Positions 24,124 to 32,697 of a stretch of 53,931 bases of DNA are shown here, one piece after another. Both the position numbers and the translations under genes were made by a program. Below the pieces are notes generated by a model. It was not told the origin of the DNA, searched no databases, and was given only the letters and a program-made list of their open reading frames with translations. Source of the DNA: Thermoanaerobaculia bacterium (GTDB lineage Bacteria; Acidobacteriota; Thermoanaerobaculia; UBA5066). The stretch is from the NCBI GenBank assembly GCA_022071945.1, contig JAJVIN010000049.1:1-53931 (forward strand), given 5' to 3'. The stretch's first letter is position 1. Every line of letters starts with the position of its first letter.

Positions 24124-24717
24124 CTAGTTGCTCCGCCCCTCCGGATACCGGACGAAAATTCCATCGGAGTAGACGATGTCGTCCGCGTAGTTGGTCGTCG
24201 CCCCCTCGGGGTAGCTCCAGGGGTCCTTCGTTTCGACGACCCGGTCGGATCCCGAGCAGACGATCCGGTAGCTCTGCGGACCCGCCCCCTCGACCTTCCT
24301 TGTGAAGTAGCTGTACGGTATTCCCCAGCCATCGCGACGCGGACACGTCTGGAGGTACTTCGGCTCGAGAATCCGAGCCAGCTCGTCCATCGACCCGGCG
24401 GCCGGATACGCGTTCCTGTCGACAAAGTACGCCTCACATGCGGTCGCCACGCTTCGCAGGTCCGCCATCGCCTGCTGGCTGCGTCCGCGCTGGATGGCTT
24501 CCAGGAGGTTCGGAATCATGAAGGCGAGCGCCGGGATCCAGAGGAGTAGCGGGAGACCGGCCTTCCTTCTCCACACGGGCGCGAGGGTGCTTTTTGCCGC
24601 CGGGTTGATGAGACCGCGTATCCATCGGATCGTTCCCCAGATGAAGAGGACGCCCGTGTAGACGATGACGGTCACGATGACGGCCAGGATGCCAAAGCCG
24701 ATGAAGAGGCTGGACAT
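24124..24717 (-). CDS. GspG-like pseudopilin-domain protein with non-standard N-terminus
   Basis: The 197-residue product has two hydrophobic segments (about residues 3-30 and 52-70) and then IPNLLEAIQRGRSQQAMADL with RSVATACEAYFVDRNAYPAA, the helix and following part of a type II secretion major pseudopilin, plus a beta part with CPRRDGWGIPYSYF. The prepilin cleavage motif GFTLIE is absent; the aligned stretch reads KAGLPLLLWIPAL. So it is probably a membrane-anchored relative and not processed by prepilin peptidase. It stands alone: 23859-24123 and 24718-24965 hold nothing clear. Confidence 0.65.
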   Translation of the reverse strand: MSSLFIGFGILAVIVTVIVYTGVLFIWGTIRWIRGLINPAAKSTLAPVWRRKAGLPLLLWIPALAFMIPNLLEAIQRGRSQQAMADLRSVATACEAYFVDRNAYPAAGSMDELARILEPKYLQTCPRRDGWGIPYSYFTRKVEGAGPQSYRIVCSGSDRVVETKDPWSYPEGATTNYADDIVYSDGIFVRYPEGRSN

Positions 24718-24965
24718 GGTCTTCCACCTCGACTGCCAACTGCAGCTCTCTATCGTCTCTCGGATTCGGGCGATCCGCCACGAGCGAGCCGCAACGGTTC
24801 CTCACCCGCGACTCCGGTCCGCCCTTTCCCCGCTCTGGCGGGGCGAGGATTGAAGGGAGACACTGGCGGAACGCTTGGCTCACCCGCTGCCTGCCCTCGC
24901 GGGGTTCGGGGAACGCCCCCCACCACGATTCGGTCGTGCACACGCCGCCAGTAGACTCGGCCGCG

Positions 24966-25511
24966 ATGATGCATCTGGAGCTGCTGGGCAACGCCCTCGG
25001 GACCGTCGTGATGTACTGGGGCGCCGGGATGGTGCTCTTTTGCCTGTGGCTCCTCTCTGCCCTTCTTTCCCTGGCGTTCAATGCGGGCCTTCAGAAGATC
25101 ACGGGCCAGCCGCGCGACTGGTCCGACGGGTGGTTCGACGGGATGCAGAAGGCCGCTCAGAGACTCGAGTTCCGCTGGATCGGCTGGCTGCCGGGGCTTC
25201 TCATCCAGGTCTGGTACGCCGGGTACGCGGCTGATCTCGTCCACGCCGAATCCCCGCGGGGCATCTCCGCGCTCCTCCACGTCACGGCCGCTGCGGGGAT
25301 CGCGATTTCCGGGACGGTCTTCGGACTGATCCACGCCTACTTCGACTCGAGAAAGGGCAGGGCCCGCCTCGCGATTCCCGCAGCCGTCTGTCTCGTGTCG
25401 GCAGGGGGCTACGTCGTGCTCCTTCACGAGCCCGCGCTCGCGGCACGCCTGGCGAGCGGCTGGAGAACGCTCCTCGGCCCCCTGCTCGGGGCGATGATCG
25501 ACTCCCTCTGA
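24966..25511 (+). CDS. Integral membrane protein with a truncated paralogue at 13219
   Basis: The 181-residue product (from the ATG at 24966; an ATG at 24969 and an upstream in-frame codon are alternatives) has four hydrophobic segments: LGTVVMYWGAGMVLFCLWLL, WIGWLPGLLIQVWYAGYAA, VTAAAGIAISGTVFGLIHA and LAIPAAVCLVSAGGYVVLL. Between the first two lies a conserved hydrophilic loop (NAGLQKITGQPRDWSDGWFD). I recognise no family. The degraded copy near 13219 shows the gene was duplicated and one copy lost. Confidence 0.6.
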   Translation: MMHLELLGNALGTVVMYWGAGMVLFCLWLLSALLSLAFNAGLQKITGQPRDWSDGWFDGMQKAAQRLEFRWIGWLPGLLIQVWYAGYAADLVHAESPRGISALLHVTAAAGIAISGTVFGLIHAYFDSRKGRARLAIPAAVCLVSAGGYVVLLHEPALAARLASGWRTLLGPLLGAMIDSL

Positions 25512-25573
25512 CAGAGGCATGCCGGGCAAATGGGGGAGCCGTTCCGCCCGCCGCCCGCGTTACCCGAGGACGG

Positions 25574-26734
25574 TTATGCCGCCAGCTTCAGCTCTCTCTG
25601 AAGGTCCTTGCTCTGGCTGGGCTTCCAGATGAACTGGTCGACCCAGTAGTGGTGCATCGAGAAGCCGAGGAACATAGAGGCGAGCAGATCGCTCCAGTGG
25701 ATGGTGCCAAAAAGCGGCATCGTGCCCGTTGCCAGCAGCGGAGTGCAGCCCGGGAAGAGGTCGAGCCCGCACCCCAGGAACCTGAAGAACGCGGCGGACG
25801 CGATCGCGGCCAGGGCATAGGTGACAAAGTTCCTCGAGACCTTCGCCGCCAGGCCGAACCTCTCGGGATCGACTCCCGGCGCGTGGTACCGGTTGCGATT
25901 GTGGAACCAGACGATCGCGTGGTACTGCAGGTCGTGGAAGATGGTCACGAATGCCGCGAAGCCCAAGAGAGGCGCCGTCAGCGTGGCGTCCCACAGGCAG
26001 ATGACGGCATAGAGAGGGATCACCGAGAGCAGGAAGAGGAGTTTCGGCCCGTTGAGGGGCTCTCCCTTCCTCCACTTCGCCACCTGCCTGACGACATACG
26101 TCGCGACGAGGGCCGCGAAGAGGACTTCGAGGGCCGTGACGATCATCATCTCGGGTCCCGGAGTGGGACCGAGACCGAACTGCGGCCGGGCATCCGGGTG
26201 CCGCAGGATGAAGGCTCCAAACGGCAAGAGCAATCCGCCGTAGAGCATCGCCGAATCGAGCTTGAAGTCGATCGGGTTCGTGTCGTTGTTCTTCCGCTCG
26301 TAGAGCCGAAGAAAGCCGTAGTGCTGCCTGACGACGTGCCAGTAGGCCCACAGGTTGAAGAGCAGGACAAAAGTCGTCCAGGGTGTCTTCCAGTGGCCGA
26401 CACCGGCATTCATCAGGAGCCAGCAGACGCCGATGACGGCGGGCCCGACGAGAAACCAGAGGAGGCTCCAGAGGAGGAGCGAGCGCCGGTTCCTCATCTC
26501 CTCGCGATCCATGTACGTGCGGCTGATCGTGCCGAAGAAGTGAGGGCTGTCGAGGAGGACGACCCAGACGAACCAGACGGCGATCATGTCGACGCCGAAA
26601 CCGGCGTGCAGGGCCAGGAGAGCGTAGGCGGCAAGCGAGCCGAGGATGAACCAGGGGATGTCAACCTTGGGGCTGACGATCCATCGCATCGAGAAGCGGG
26701 GTTGAGCCGGGGGGACGAGGGCGTCCGTCGTCAT
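25574..26734 (-). CDS. Multi-pass membrane protein rich in conserved-looking histidines
   Basis: The 386-residue product (ATG at 26734; the frame extends to 26791) has about nine membrane segments. Histidines sit near segment ends: DSPHFFGTISRTY, AYWHVVRQHYGFLRLYERK, TIFHDLQYHAIVWFHNRNRY and MHHYWVDQFIWK near the C-terminus. Such clustered His in membrane proteins suggests bound iron or haem, as in membrane di-iron oxygenases, but the spacing matches no motif that I can name. It is divergent from the crotonase gene, with about 100 bases between. Confidence 0.55.
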   Translation of the reverse strand: MTTDALVPPAQPRFSMRWIVSPKVDIPWFILGSLAAYALLALHAGFGVDMIAVWFVWVVLLDSPHFFGTISRTYMDREEMRNRRSLLLWSLLWFLVGPAVIGVCWLLMNAGVGHWKTPWTTFVLLFNLWAYWHVVRQHYGFLRLYERKNNDTNPIDFKLDSAMLYGGLLLPFGAFILRHPDARPQFGLGPTPGPEMMIVTALEVLFAALVATYVVRQVAKWRKGEPLNGPKLLFLLSVIPLYAVICLWDATLTAPLLGFAAFVTIFHDLQYHAIVWFHNRNRYHAPGVDPERFGLAAKVSRNFVTYALAAIASAAFFRFLGCGLDLFPGCTPLLATGTMPLFGTIHWSDLLASMFLGFSMHHYWVDQFIWKPSQSKDLQRELKLAA

Positions 26735-26833
26735 GGGTGCGCTTTTTGCCACAAGTCCCGGAGAATCGCAAAGGCCTTGCGCCGCGATCACGCCAGGTGA
26801 GATGCCTTCCCGGCGAGAGGACAGGAGGAAGAC

Positions 26834-27622
26834 GTGACGAAAAAGCTCCTCGTTTCGGACAGGGGACCCATAACGGTTGTGACTCTCAATCGCCCGGAGG
26901 TCAGGAACTGCGTCGATGGCGAGACGGCCGTCGCCCTGGCGGAATCCATCGAGGCCTTCCGCGGCGACGAGCGAAAGCGAGTGCTCGTCATCACCGGGGC
27001 CGGTGACCTGGCCTTCTGTTCGGGCGCCGACCTGAAGAACCCGCTCTCGCTTCTCTCACACCCCTACATCGACACAGCCTCGCCAATGGGCTTCTCGCGC
27101 CTCGATCCTCGAAAACCCACGATCGCCGCGATCAACGGCGCCTGCTTCGCCGGCGGTTTCGAGCTCGCGGCCTGGTGCGACTTCAGGATCTCTTCCGAGA
27201 ACGCCGAGTTCGGCTGTCTGAGCAGGCGCTGGGGAGTCCCTTACACCGACGGTGGGACTCAGCGCTTCGCCCGGATCATGGGGCTCGGAAACGCCCTCTA
27301 CCTCCTCGAGACGGGTGCCCGGATCGGCGTCAAACGCGCCTACGAGATGGGGTTCGTCCAGGAGATCGTGCCCGAGGGCCAGGCTCTCGAACGGGCAATG
27401 GAGCTCGCCACCCAGATCGCCTCCTACCCGAACTTCCCCGGCATCGTCGCCGAACGCGGCGCCGTCCTTTCAACCTTCGGTCTGTCCCTCGACGAGGGCC
27501 TCGCGCTCGAGGCGGACACCGTGAGGCCGACTCTCGCAAGCGAGGAGCTGCGCTCCGGCCTGATGCGATTCGCCCAGGGCGCCCGCGACGAATCGCCGCG
27601 CCCGCCTACCAGATCGTCTTGA
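26834..27622 (+). CDS. Crotonase/enoyl-CoA hydratase-family protein
   Basis: The 262-residue product (GTG start with AGGAGGAAG upstream) has the crotonase fold: VVTLNRPEVRNCVDGETAVA, the oxyanion-hole segment FCSGADLK, and NGACFAGGFELAAWCDFRIS with the first catalytic-type Glu. Where true enoyl-CoA hydratases have the second Glu (before GxIPGAGGTQR) this protein has a serine (FGCLSRRWGVPYTDGGTQR). This SRRWGVP-type branch is common in genomes but its reaction is not established. The last 17 bases overlap the broken antitoxin/toxin remnant on the other strand. Confidence 0.82.
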   Translation: MTKKLLVSDRGPITVVTLNRPEVRNCVDGETAVALAESIEAFRGDERKRVLVITGAGDLAFCSGADLKNPLSLLSHPYIDTASPMGFSRLDPRKPTIAAINGACFAGGFELAAWCDFRISSENAEFGCLSRRWGVPYTDGGTQRFARIMGLGNALYLLETGARIGVKRAYEMGFVQEIVPEGQALERAMELATQIASYPNFPGIVAERGAVLSTFGLSLDEGLALEADTVRPTLASEELRSGLMRFAQGARDESPRPPTRSS

Positions 27623-27766
27623 CCGACCGGCTCTGCCGGATCCGCTCATCGTGGGTCGCGACCGGCATCCGGCGAGCCACCGCGGTCGCCGCGATGAGGC
27701 GGTCCGGACTTGGTCCATCCGCCTCGGGCAGTTCGCCTTGAACTCGGCGGCACCGACCGTCTTCAT
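27606..27766 (-). pseudogene. Gutted Phd/PIN toxin-antitoxin locus
   Basis: The ATG at 27766 starts a Phd/YefM-type antitoxin head (MKTVGAAEFKANC) that stops matching after about 15-17 residues. In a different frame the sequence then encodes the end of a PIN-domain toxin (DRLIAATAVARRMPVATHDE, then RIRQSRSVKTIW and a stop at 27608-27606). About 60 antitoxin residues and about 90 toxin residues are missing. One internal deletion joining the two genes explains it. The remnant lies at the tail of the crotonase gene. Confidence 0.7.
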
Positions 27767-27847
27767 GGTCTCCTTGTGGGAGTCATGGTCCTATGAGGAT
27801 GACCATCGGCACCCTCAGCCCCCGGCCGGTCCCCCGAGATTCGAGAG

Positions 27848-28447
27848 CTACTTCGCCGCCGGGTGGCCCGCCAGGGCGTGACCGAACCGGACGAGGGATT
27901 CCGCGGAGCCGCCAAGCCGCAGCTCGACGCAACCGCCTTGGACCCGAACGTCCTTGACCACGGCCCTCACGGCGGAGAGGAGCCTGGTCTTCGCCTCGAG
28001 GCGGTAGACCGGATAGGCCTCCAGGACCTCCTTGACGACCGCCGACACCGCCTCGCGCATGGGAATGAGGACGAGATCCGGCAATCCCTCGACCGAGAGG
28101 CGTTCGATCTTCGTCTGCCGCAGGAAGAGCTCCCCGGCGGAGTCCTCCCACTGGATGGCGGCGGAGACGTCGACCTTCTGGCTGAGTGTTCCCACCGCGG
28201 GAAGACCGGTGAGGGTCAGGCTGACCCGCAATCCGAGGCGATCGCCCCTTTCCGAGGAATCCAGGTGGACCGCCGTCACCTCGAGCTCGCTCGCCCACTT
28301 CAACGGTTTCTTCAACGGGAGCTTCACCGCCAGGGCCCGCTCGATGACGCGGGGAGCGATCCGGACGGGGAAACCGGCGAGCAAGAGGATGGTCACGCCA
28401 CACACGAGGAGAAGGATGACGAGGAGGGTCAAGAGCAGGATTCCCAT
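27848..28447 (-). CDS. Membrane-anchored DUF1439/YceB-like lipid-binding-type protein
   Basis: The 199-residue product (ATG at 28447 with GGGAGGA upstream) starts with one long hydrophobic segment (GILLLTLLVILLLVCGVTIL) acting as signal anchor. The mature part has IERALAVKLPLKKPLKWASE, long alternating strands (LGLRVSLTLTGLPAVGTLSQ, KVDVSAAIQWEDSAGELFLR) and PVYRLEAKTRLLSAVRAVVK, the pattern of DUF1439 proteins, whose fold resembles lipid-binding SMP/TULIP-like barrels. No lipobox is visible. A large protein gene diverges 270 bases away. Confidence 0.65.
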   Translation of the reverse strand: MGILLLTLLVILLLVCGVTILLLAGFPVRIAPRVIERALAVKLPLKKPLKWASELEVTAVHLDSSERGDRLGLRVSLTLTGLPAVGTLSQKVDVSAAIQWEDSAGELFLRQTKIERLSVEGLPDLVLIPMREAVSAVVKEVLEAYPVYRLEAKTRLLSAVRAVVKDVRVQGGCVELRLGGSAESLVRFGHALAGHPAAK

Positions 28448-28719
28448 CGAAGGTCCTCCCATCGAGCGCCCTCGAGTACGAAGCCTCGTGGCTCTGGGCG
28501 GCCACGGGGCCGGCCGTTTCCAGGCGCCCGGGAATGAGCCTAGCGCTGATTCGGGGACCCGGAGCCCGATTCCGTCAGGGATTGCGTGAGGAAACTGGCG
28601 TCTTTCCATCCCGGCCCTCTGCCCGGCTCATCATTGCGCCGATTCAGAAGCGCCAATCCGAGAGGAGCGGGCCGCCGGCTCGCTCCTGTTCGGGTACAGT
28701 TCGTCACGGAAAGAGACTC

Positions 28720-31700
28720 ATGCCCGGCTCCGTGACGATCCATCTCCCTGGAGACGAGGTGGCGGTCCACCCCAGTCCGCCTTCAGGCCTTGGGGACCTG
28801 GTTGCGGCCTTGCGGCTTGCCGTGCATCTCGCGGAGACCGGTAAGGGTCCGCCGCGGTCGCTTCTCGGCCTCATCGAGCTCCCGGGGAAACCGGTTCCTG
28901 CGGCCGATCAGGGCAGGACGCTCTCCCGGCTCTCGGAAGACGTGACACGCTCCCTTTCCGTGGCCTCGACCGAGACGGAAGACTGGGTCGTCTTCTTGAC
29001 CTTCATCCTCGGCGCCTCCCGGCGGATCGTGGGGCGGGCCCTCTCGGAGCTCACCCAGCTGCACCGGGAGCGTGACGAGCTCGGAGAAGCGAGCCCACGC
29101 CTTCTGGCCCTGGACATCGCCCTGCGGGGGCGCCGCCGCCTGATCGTGGCGAAGGGACTGTTGCTGCTCGAAGCCCTGGCCTCTCTCGCGGCGGCCCTCG
29201 AAGAGCAGGCCTCGTGCCTCGATTCCTCCAGAGAGCTCGCCCGCCGCCTTCCCGATTTGATCGGCGAGTGCCAGCGCGTCCTCGACCTGGAGCGGCGGCT
29301 CCTTTCGGAGGAAGCCTCCGCGACCCCCTATCTCACTGCGGCGCCGGTCCTGACCTCTCTTGCCGACAAGCTCGAGGCCTTCCGGCTCGCGTGCGACAAG
29401 GTACACGGCGAGGCCGGCCGAGTCGCCGAGCAGCTGGCGAGGGTCGGAGCTCCTTCCGAACCAACCTCTGACCCCGCGTGGCTTCAGCCCGCGGTGGAAA
29501 CAACCGTCCGCTTCGACGGGAGTGTCGAGGAGCTCGATGCCAGGATCGCCGCGATCAGGCAGTCGATGTCCTTCGACGAGGTCGAGCCCTTCGTCGACCT
29601 CTCGGTTCCCGACGCCCCGATAACCGAAACCGCCGGTCATTTCACGCACCTCTTCGCGTTGGGTCTCGCCCGGATTGCCGCCGGTTCTCCCCTCGAGCGA
29701 GCCCGCCGGCTCGACCGGCCCGCCGTCTGGCGGGAGATCCTCGCCTTCCTTCCGCCGGGTCCCCTGGCCGAGGAGATTCGCGAGGCCGTCCATCGGTGGG
29801 TAAACGAGGCCGTCGAGGGCGCGCGAGAGGCTTCGACGCTCGAGGCGTGGGTGAAGGTGCGCGAGTTCGCCGAGCCCGGGACCCCGCTCGCGGAGGAAGC
29901 GGCGGAGCGGTGCGACCTTCTTTCGGCGCTGGCGGCCTCTCGGCCAGCGGCCCTCCAGGCGTATCTCGCTCGCCACCCCGATGGACCTGGCGCCGCGGCG
30001 GCCCGCACGCGGCAAGAGGAGATCGCATGGGTTCCGGATTGGGCGAGCGAGTCGGGCGGGAAGGACGCCGGGTACTGGGTTGAGCTCGACCTGTTTGGCG
30101 AACGGGTCCGGTTCCGGCTTCTGGCGGCGGGCACTTACCTCGTTCACCCGGCATGGCTGGTCCGGGACGCAGAGATCGAGAGCCGTCCCATGGAGGTGAC
30201 ACTGACTCGCCCCGCGTGGGTGGCGGAGAGGCCCGTCTCGAGAAGGGTCTGGGAGGGTGTGGGGGGCGGTGAGACCGGACCCGAAGGGGAGGACCGGTCC
30301 GTCCTGGCGCCTGTCTCCAGGAATGATGTGGAGGACTGGCTGGTCCGCCTCCGCGAGCGGCGACCGGACCTGGCCCTGCGAATGCCCTCCCAGGTGGAGT
30401 GGGAAGCGGCCCTCTGCCTGGGGCTTTTCGAGAGCGTTCCTCCTTCAGGAGAGTGGTGCCAAGACGGTGCGTTTGCCGGCGGGGAGCCAGTCAGGACCGA
30501 TCCGCTCGGTGATGCGGACGCTCCGGTCCTGCGTCAAAAGGCTCTGGCTCCGGACGCTGCTGGGCCTGCGCGACTGGCTCCGGCAAACGCGCGCCTCGAG
30601 GGGACCGGGTTCCGTCTCGTCGCCGATGCCACCGGCGCTCACGATCAACGGGATGCTCTCGAGGATTTCGTGCGGCCTCCGAGGGGTGCGGTCTACCTGG
30701 GCGACCTTTCGCCCTTGAGCGCCAAGGAGCCGCCGGGTCTGAAGCGGGCCCCGGGGGATGCCTGGGGAGCCCTGTCCGTCCTGGTGGGAGGCCGCCGGAC
30801 GAGTGCGTTCGTTCCGCTCCATGCCCCATCGACGGTCGCCTGGGCCATCCCTCCCGGGACGCGGAGGTTCACGGCAGTCGGGGCGGGCGCTCCCGCCCAA
30901 GGCGCTCTCCACAGAAGCTGGAGCTATCGGATCGACATCGACGGCAGACCCGTCGCCTCGACGCCTCCTCTTTACGAGAGCCGGGGAGGTCTTCCGATCG
31001 ACGTCCCCATACCCGAGAACGCGCGCGAGATGACCGTCAGCGTCGATCCGCTCGGGGACGCGGACCACGACCAGGCCGTTCTCGCCTGGCCCTACTTCCA
31101 CCGCGACCGTGTGGGGGTCCTGTCCGTGATCCCCGACTCCGCCATCTTCCTCGGAGCTCTGACCCCGAAAAGCGCCAGGGTGGGCTGGGGCGAGTACGGA
31201 GTGAACAACCTCCCGGATCCTCACCACGCGGTTCGATTGGGAGGGATCCGGGTAGAGGAATTCCTCTGGATGCACGCGCCGGCGGAGGTCTCGTGGTCGA
31301 TCCCTCCCGGAGCGCGGAGGTTCACGGCGATCGGGACGCGAGTCGACCTCGACTTCACCGCGCACGGGACCTGGCGTTTCGTCGTCCTGATCGACGGCAA
31401 GGAGGTCCATGCCACCGACCCGCTCGCGGCGAGTCCCGAGGGACTGCCGATCGATGTCTGGCTCCCTCGCTCCGCCGAAGAGCTGACGATCCGCGTCGAC
31501 GACATGGGCGACGCGAAGTGTGACTGGTCGGTTCTGGCCTTCGCGTGCTTCCGGACGGCGGAGACCGAGTTCCGTCCGGGGGAGGCTGTTTTGCGGAGCT
31601 TCGAGGGGCGCTTTGTTTCTCTGCGCGCCGAGGGAGCTGGCCGCCTCGTTGCCGCCGATGCGGCTCCCGGTCCTCCCGCGCGCTTCGAGCTTCTCGAGAC

Positions 31701-32697
31701 CGGACCGGCCCGTATTGCGCTCCGCGCGGCGAGCGGGAGGTGGGTCCGGCGGGCAGAGGACGGGACCAGGGTGTGTGTCGATTCCCTCGTGCCGGGCCCG
31801 GAATCGGAGTTCGCCCTCGGCCACGCAGGGGCAGGCTGCTACTCCTTCCGGGGCAGCGGTACGGAAACCTTCCTCTCACTCCCGCTCGCGGGCGAGCCAG
31901 AGTTCGTCCCGAGGCCGGCTCACGGGGACGCCCCAGCGGCATTCGAGCTTCTGGGAAGACACTGTTACGCGGGCTCGGCGAGCGATCCTCCCATTCCCGC
32001 CTCTCACTCGGTTGTTCGCTTCGCCCTTCCCGTCGAACGAACGGCCTTTTCAGAAGACGGTGAGGACCTGGTGGCGGCCTCGGGAACCTCGCGCCTGCGT
32101 CTGAAAGGTGGGGCCTGGGTGGAGCGGGAGGGGCACCGCGCCATCCACTTCGACGGCGTTTCCACTCACGCCATCGTGGAGCCGCCCCCCTGCCTGAGCG
32201 CGGATCTCACGATCCGGATGACGTTTCGCCTTTCGGCAGCTCCACGCCAGGGCTGGGTTTCGTTCTTCCTGTGCCAGTCAGATGCCGATCGGATCAACGT
32301 CCGGCTCTGCCTGGCGAACGGCCGCCTCGAATGGGTGGCGCCGGGAGGGCCGGCGCTCGTGTCGCGCGCCGAGATCACGCCCTGGGTCCGGCACACCGTT
32401 GTCCTCGCCGTGGAGGGGCCCCTCCATCGGCTCTATCTCGACGGGCAGCTTCAGGGGGGCGCCGCGCGGAAGCTCGACGAGACGATCCGCCTGCCTCTGT
32501 TCGTGGGGCGGCGCTTTGCCGGGGAGGGCTGGTCCTATCTCGCCGGAGAGATCTCGGAGCTCTCGATCCTGGGACCGCCCGGGGCGCAGGAGGGCGGGAG
32601 TCTCGATCCCAGACCGGGAACCCGTCCTCAGGGGAGCGGCCCGGTCTCGAGGGGGAGCTCGGGCCTCGCCCCCCATTCCCAGAGCGAGCCATCGTAG
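28720..32697 (+). CDS. Large multidomain protein: helical region, FGE-like, 2x NPCBM-like, beta-trefoil-like, LamG-like
   Basis: The 1,325-residue product starts at ATG 28720 (GAAAGAGA upstream) and has no signal peptide. Residues 1-440 are mostly helical and unknown. Residues about 463-636 look like a formylglycine-generating-enzyme domain (VRFRLLAAGTYLV, PVSRRVWEG, LRMPSQVEWEAALCLG, GEWCQDG, GTGFRLV) but without the catalytic Cys pair, so probably a binding version. Two NPCBM-like repeats follow at about 656-795 and 807-945 (FVPLHAPSTVAWAIPPGTRR; FLWMHAPAEVSWSIPPGARR). About 957-1079 resembles a fascin/AbfB beta-trefoil, and 1098-1286 a LamG domain (AIHFDGVSTHAIVEPP, HRLYLDGQ). Its end overlaps the next gene by 70 bases. 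Confidence 0.75.
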   Translation: MPGSVTIHLPGDEVAVHPSPPSGLGDLVAALRLAVHLAETGKGPPRSLLGLIELPGKPVPAADQGRTLSRLSEDVTRSLSVASTETEDWVVFLTFILGASRRIVGRALSELTQLHRERDELGEASPRLLALDIALRGRRRLIVAKGLLLLEALASLAAALEEQASCLDSSRELARRLPDLIGECQRVLDLERRLLSEEASATPYLTAAPVLTSLADKLEAFRLACDKVHGEAGRVAEQLARVGAPSEPTSDPAWLQPAVETTVRFDGSVEELDARIAAIRQSMSFDEVEPFVDLSVPDAPITETAGHFTHLFALGLARIAAGSPLERARRLDRPAVWREILAFLPPGPLAEEIREAVHRWVNEAVEGAREASTLEAWVKVREFAEPGTPLAEEAAERCDLLSALAASRPAALQAYLARHPDGPGAAAARTRQEEIAWVPDWASESGGKDAGYWVELDLFGERVRFRLLAAGTYLVHPAWLVRDAEIESRPMEVTLTRPAWVAERPVSRRVWEGVGGGETGPEGEDRSVLAPVSRNDVEDWLVRLRERRPDLALRMPSQVEWEAALCLGLFESVPPSGEWCQDGAFAGGEPVRTDPLGDADAPVLRQKALAPDAAGPARLAPANARLEGTGFRLVADATGAHDQRDALEDFVRPPRGAVYLGDLSPLSAKEPPGLKRAPGDAWGALSVLVGGRRTSAFVPLHAPSTVAWAIPPGTRRFTAVGAGAPAQGALHRSWSYRIDIDGRPVASTPPLYESRGGLPIDVPIPENAREMTVSVDPLGDADHDQAVLAWPYFHRDRVGVLSVIPDSAIFLGALTPKSARVGWGEYGVNNLPDPHHAVRLGGIRVEEFLWMHAPAEVSWSIPPGARRFTAIGTRVDLDFTAHGTWRFVVLIDGKEVHATDPLAASPEGLPIDVWLPRSAEELTIRVDDMGDAKCDWSVLAFACFRTAETEFRPGEAVLRSFEGRFVSLRAEGAGRLVAADAAPGPPARFELLETGPARIALRAASGRWVRRAEDGTRVCVDSLVPGPESEFALGHAGAGCYSFRGSGTETFLSLPLAGEPEFVPRPAHGDAPAAFELLGRHCYAGSASDPPIPASHSVVRFALPVERTAFSEDGEDLVAASGTSRLRLKGGAWVEREGHRAIHFDGVSTHAIVEPPPCLSADLTIRMTFRLSAAPRQGWVSFFLCQSDADRINVRLCLANGRLEWVAPGGPALVSRAEITPWVRHTVVLAVEGPLHRLYLDGQLQGGAARKLDETIRLPLFVGRRFAGEGWSYLAGEISELSILGPPGAQEGGSLDPRPGTRPQGSGPVSRGSSGLAPHSQSEPS

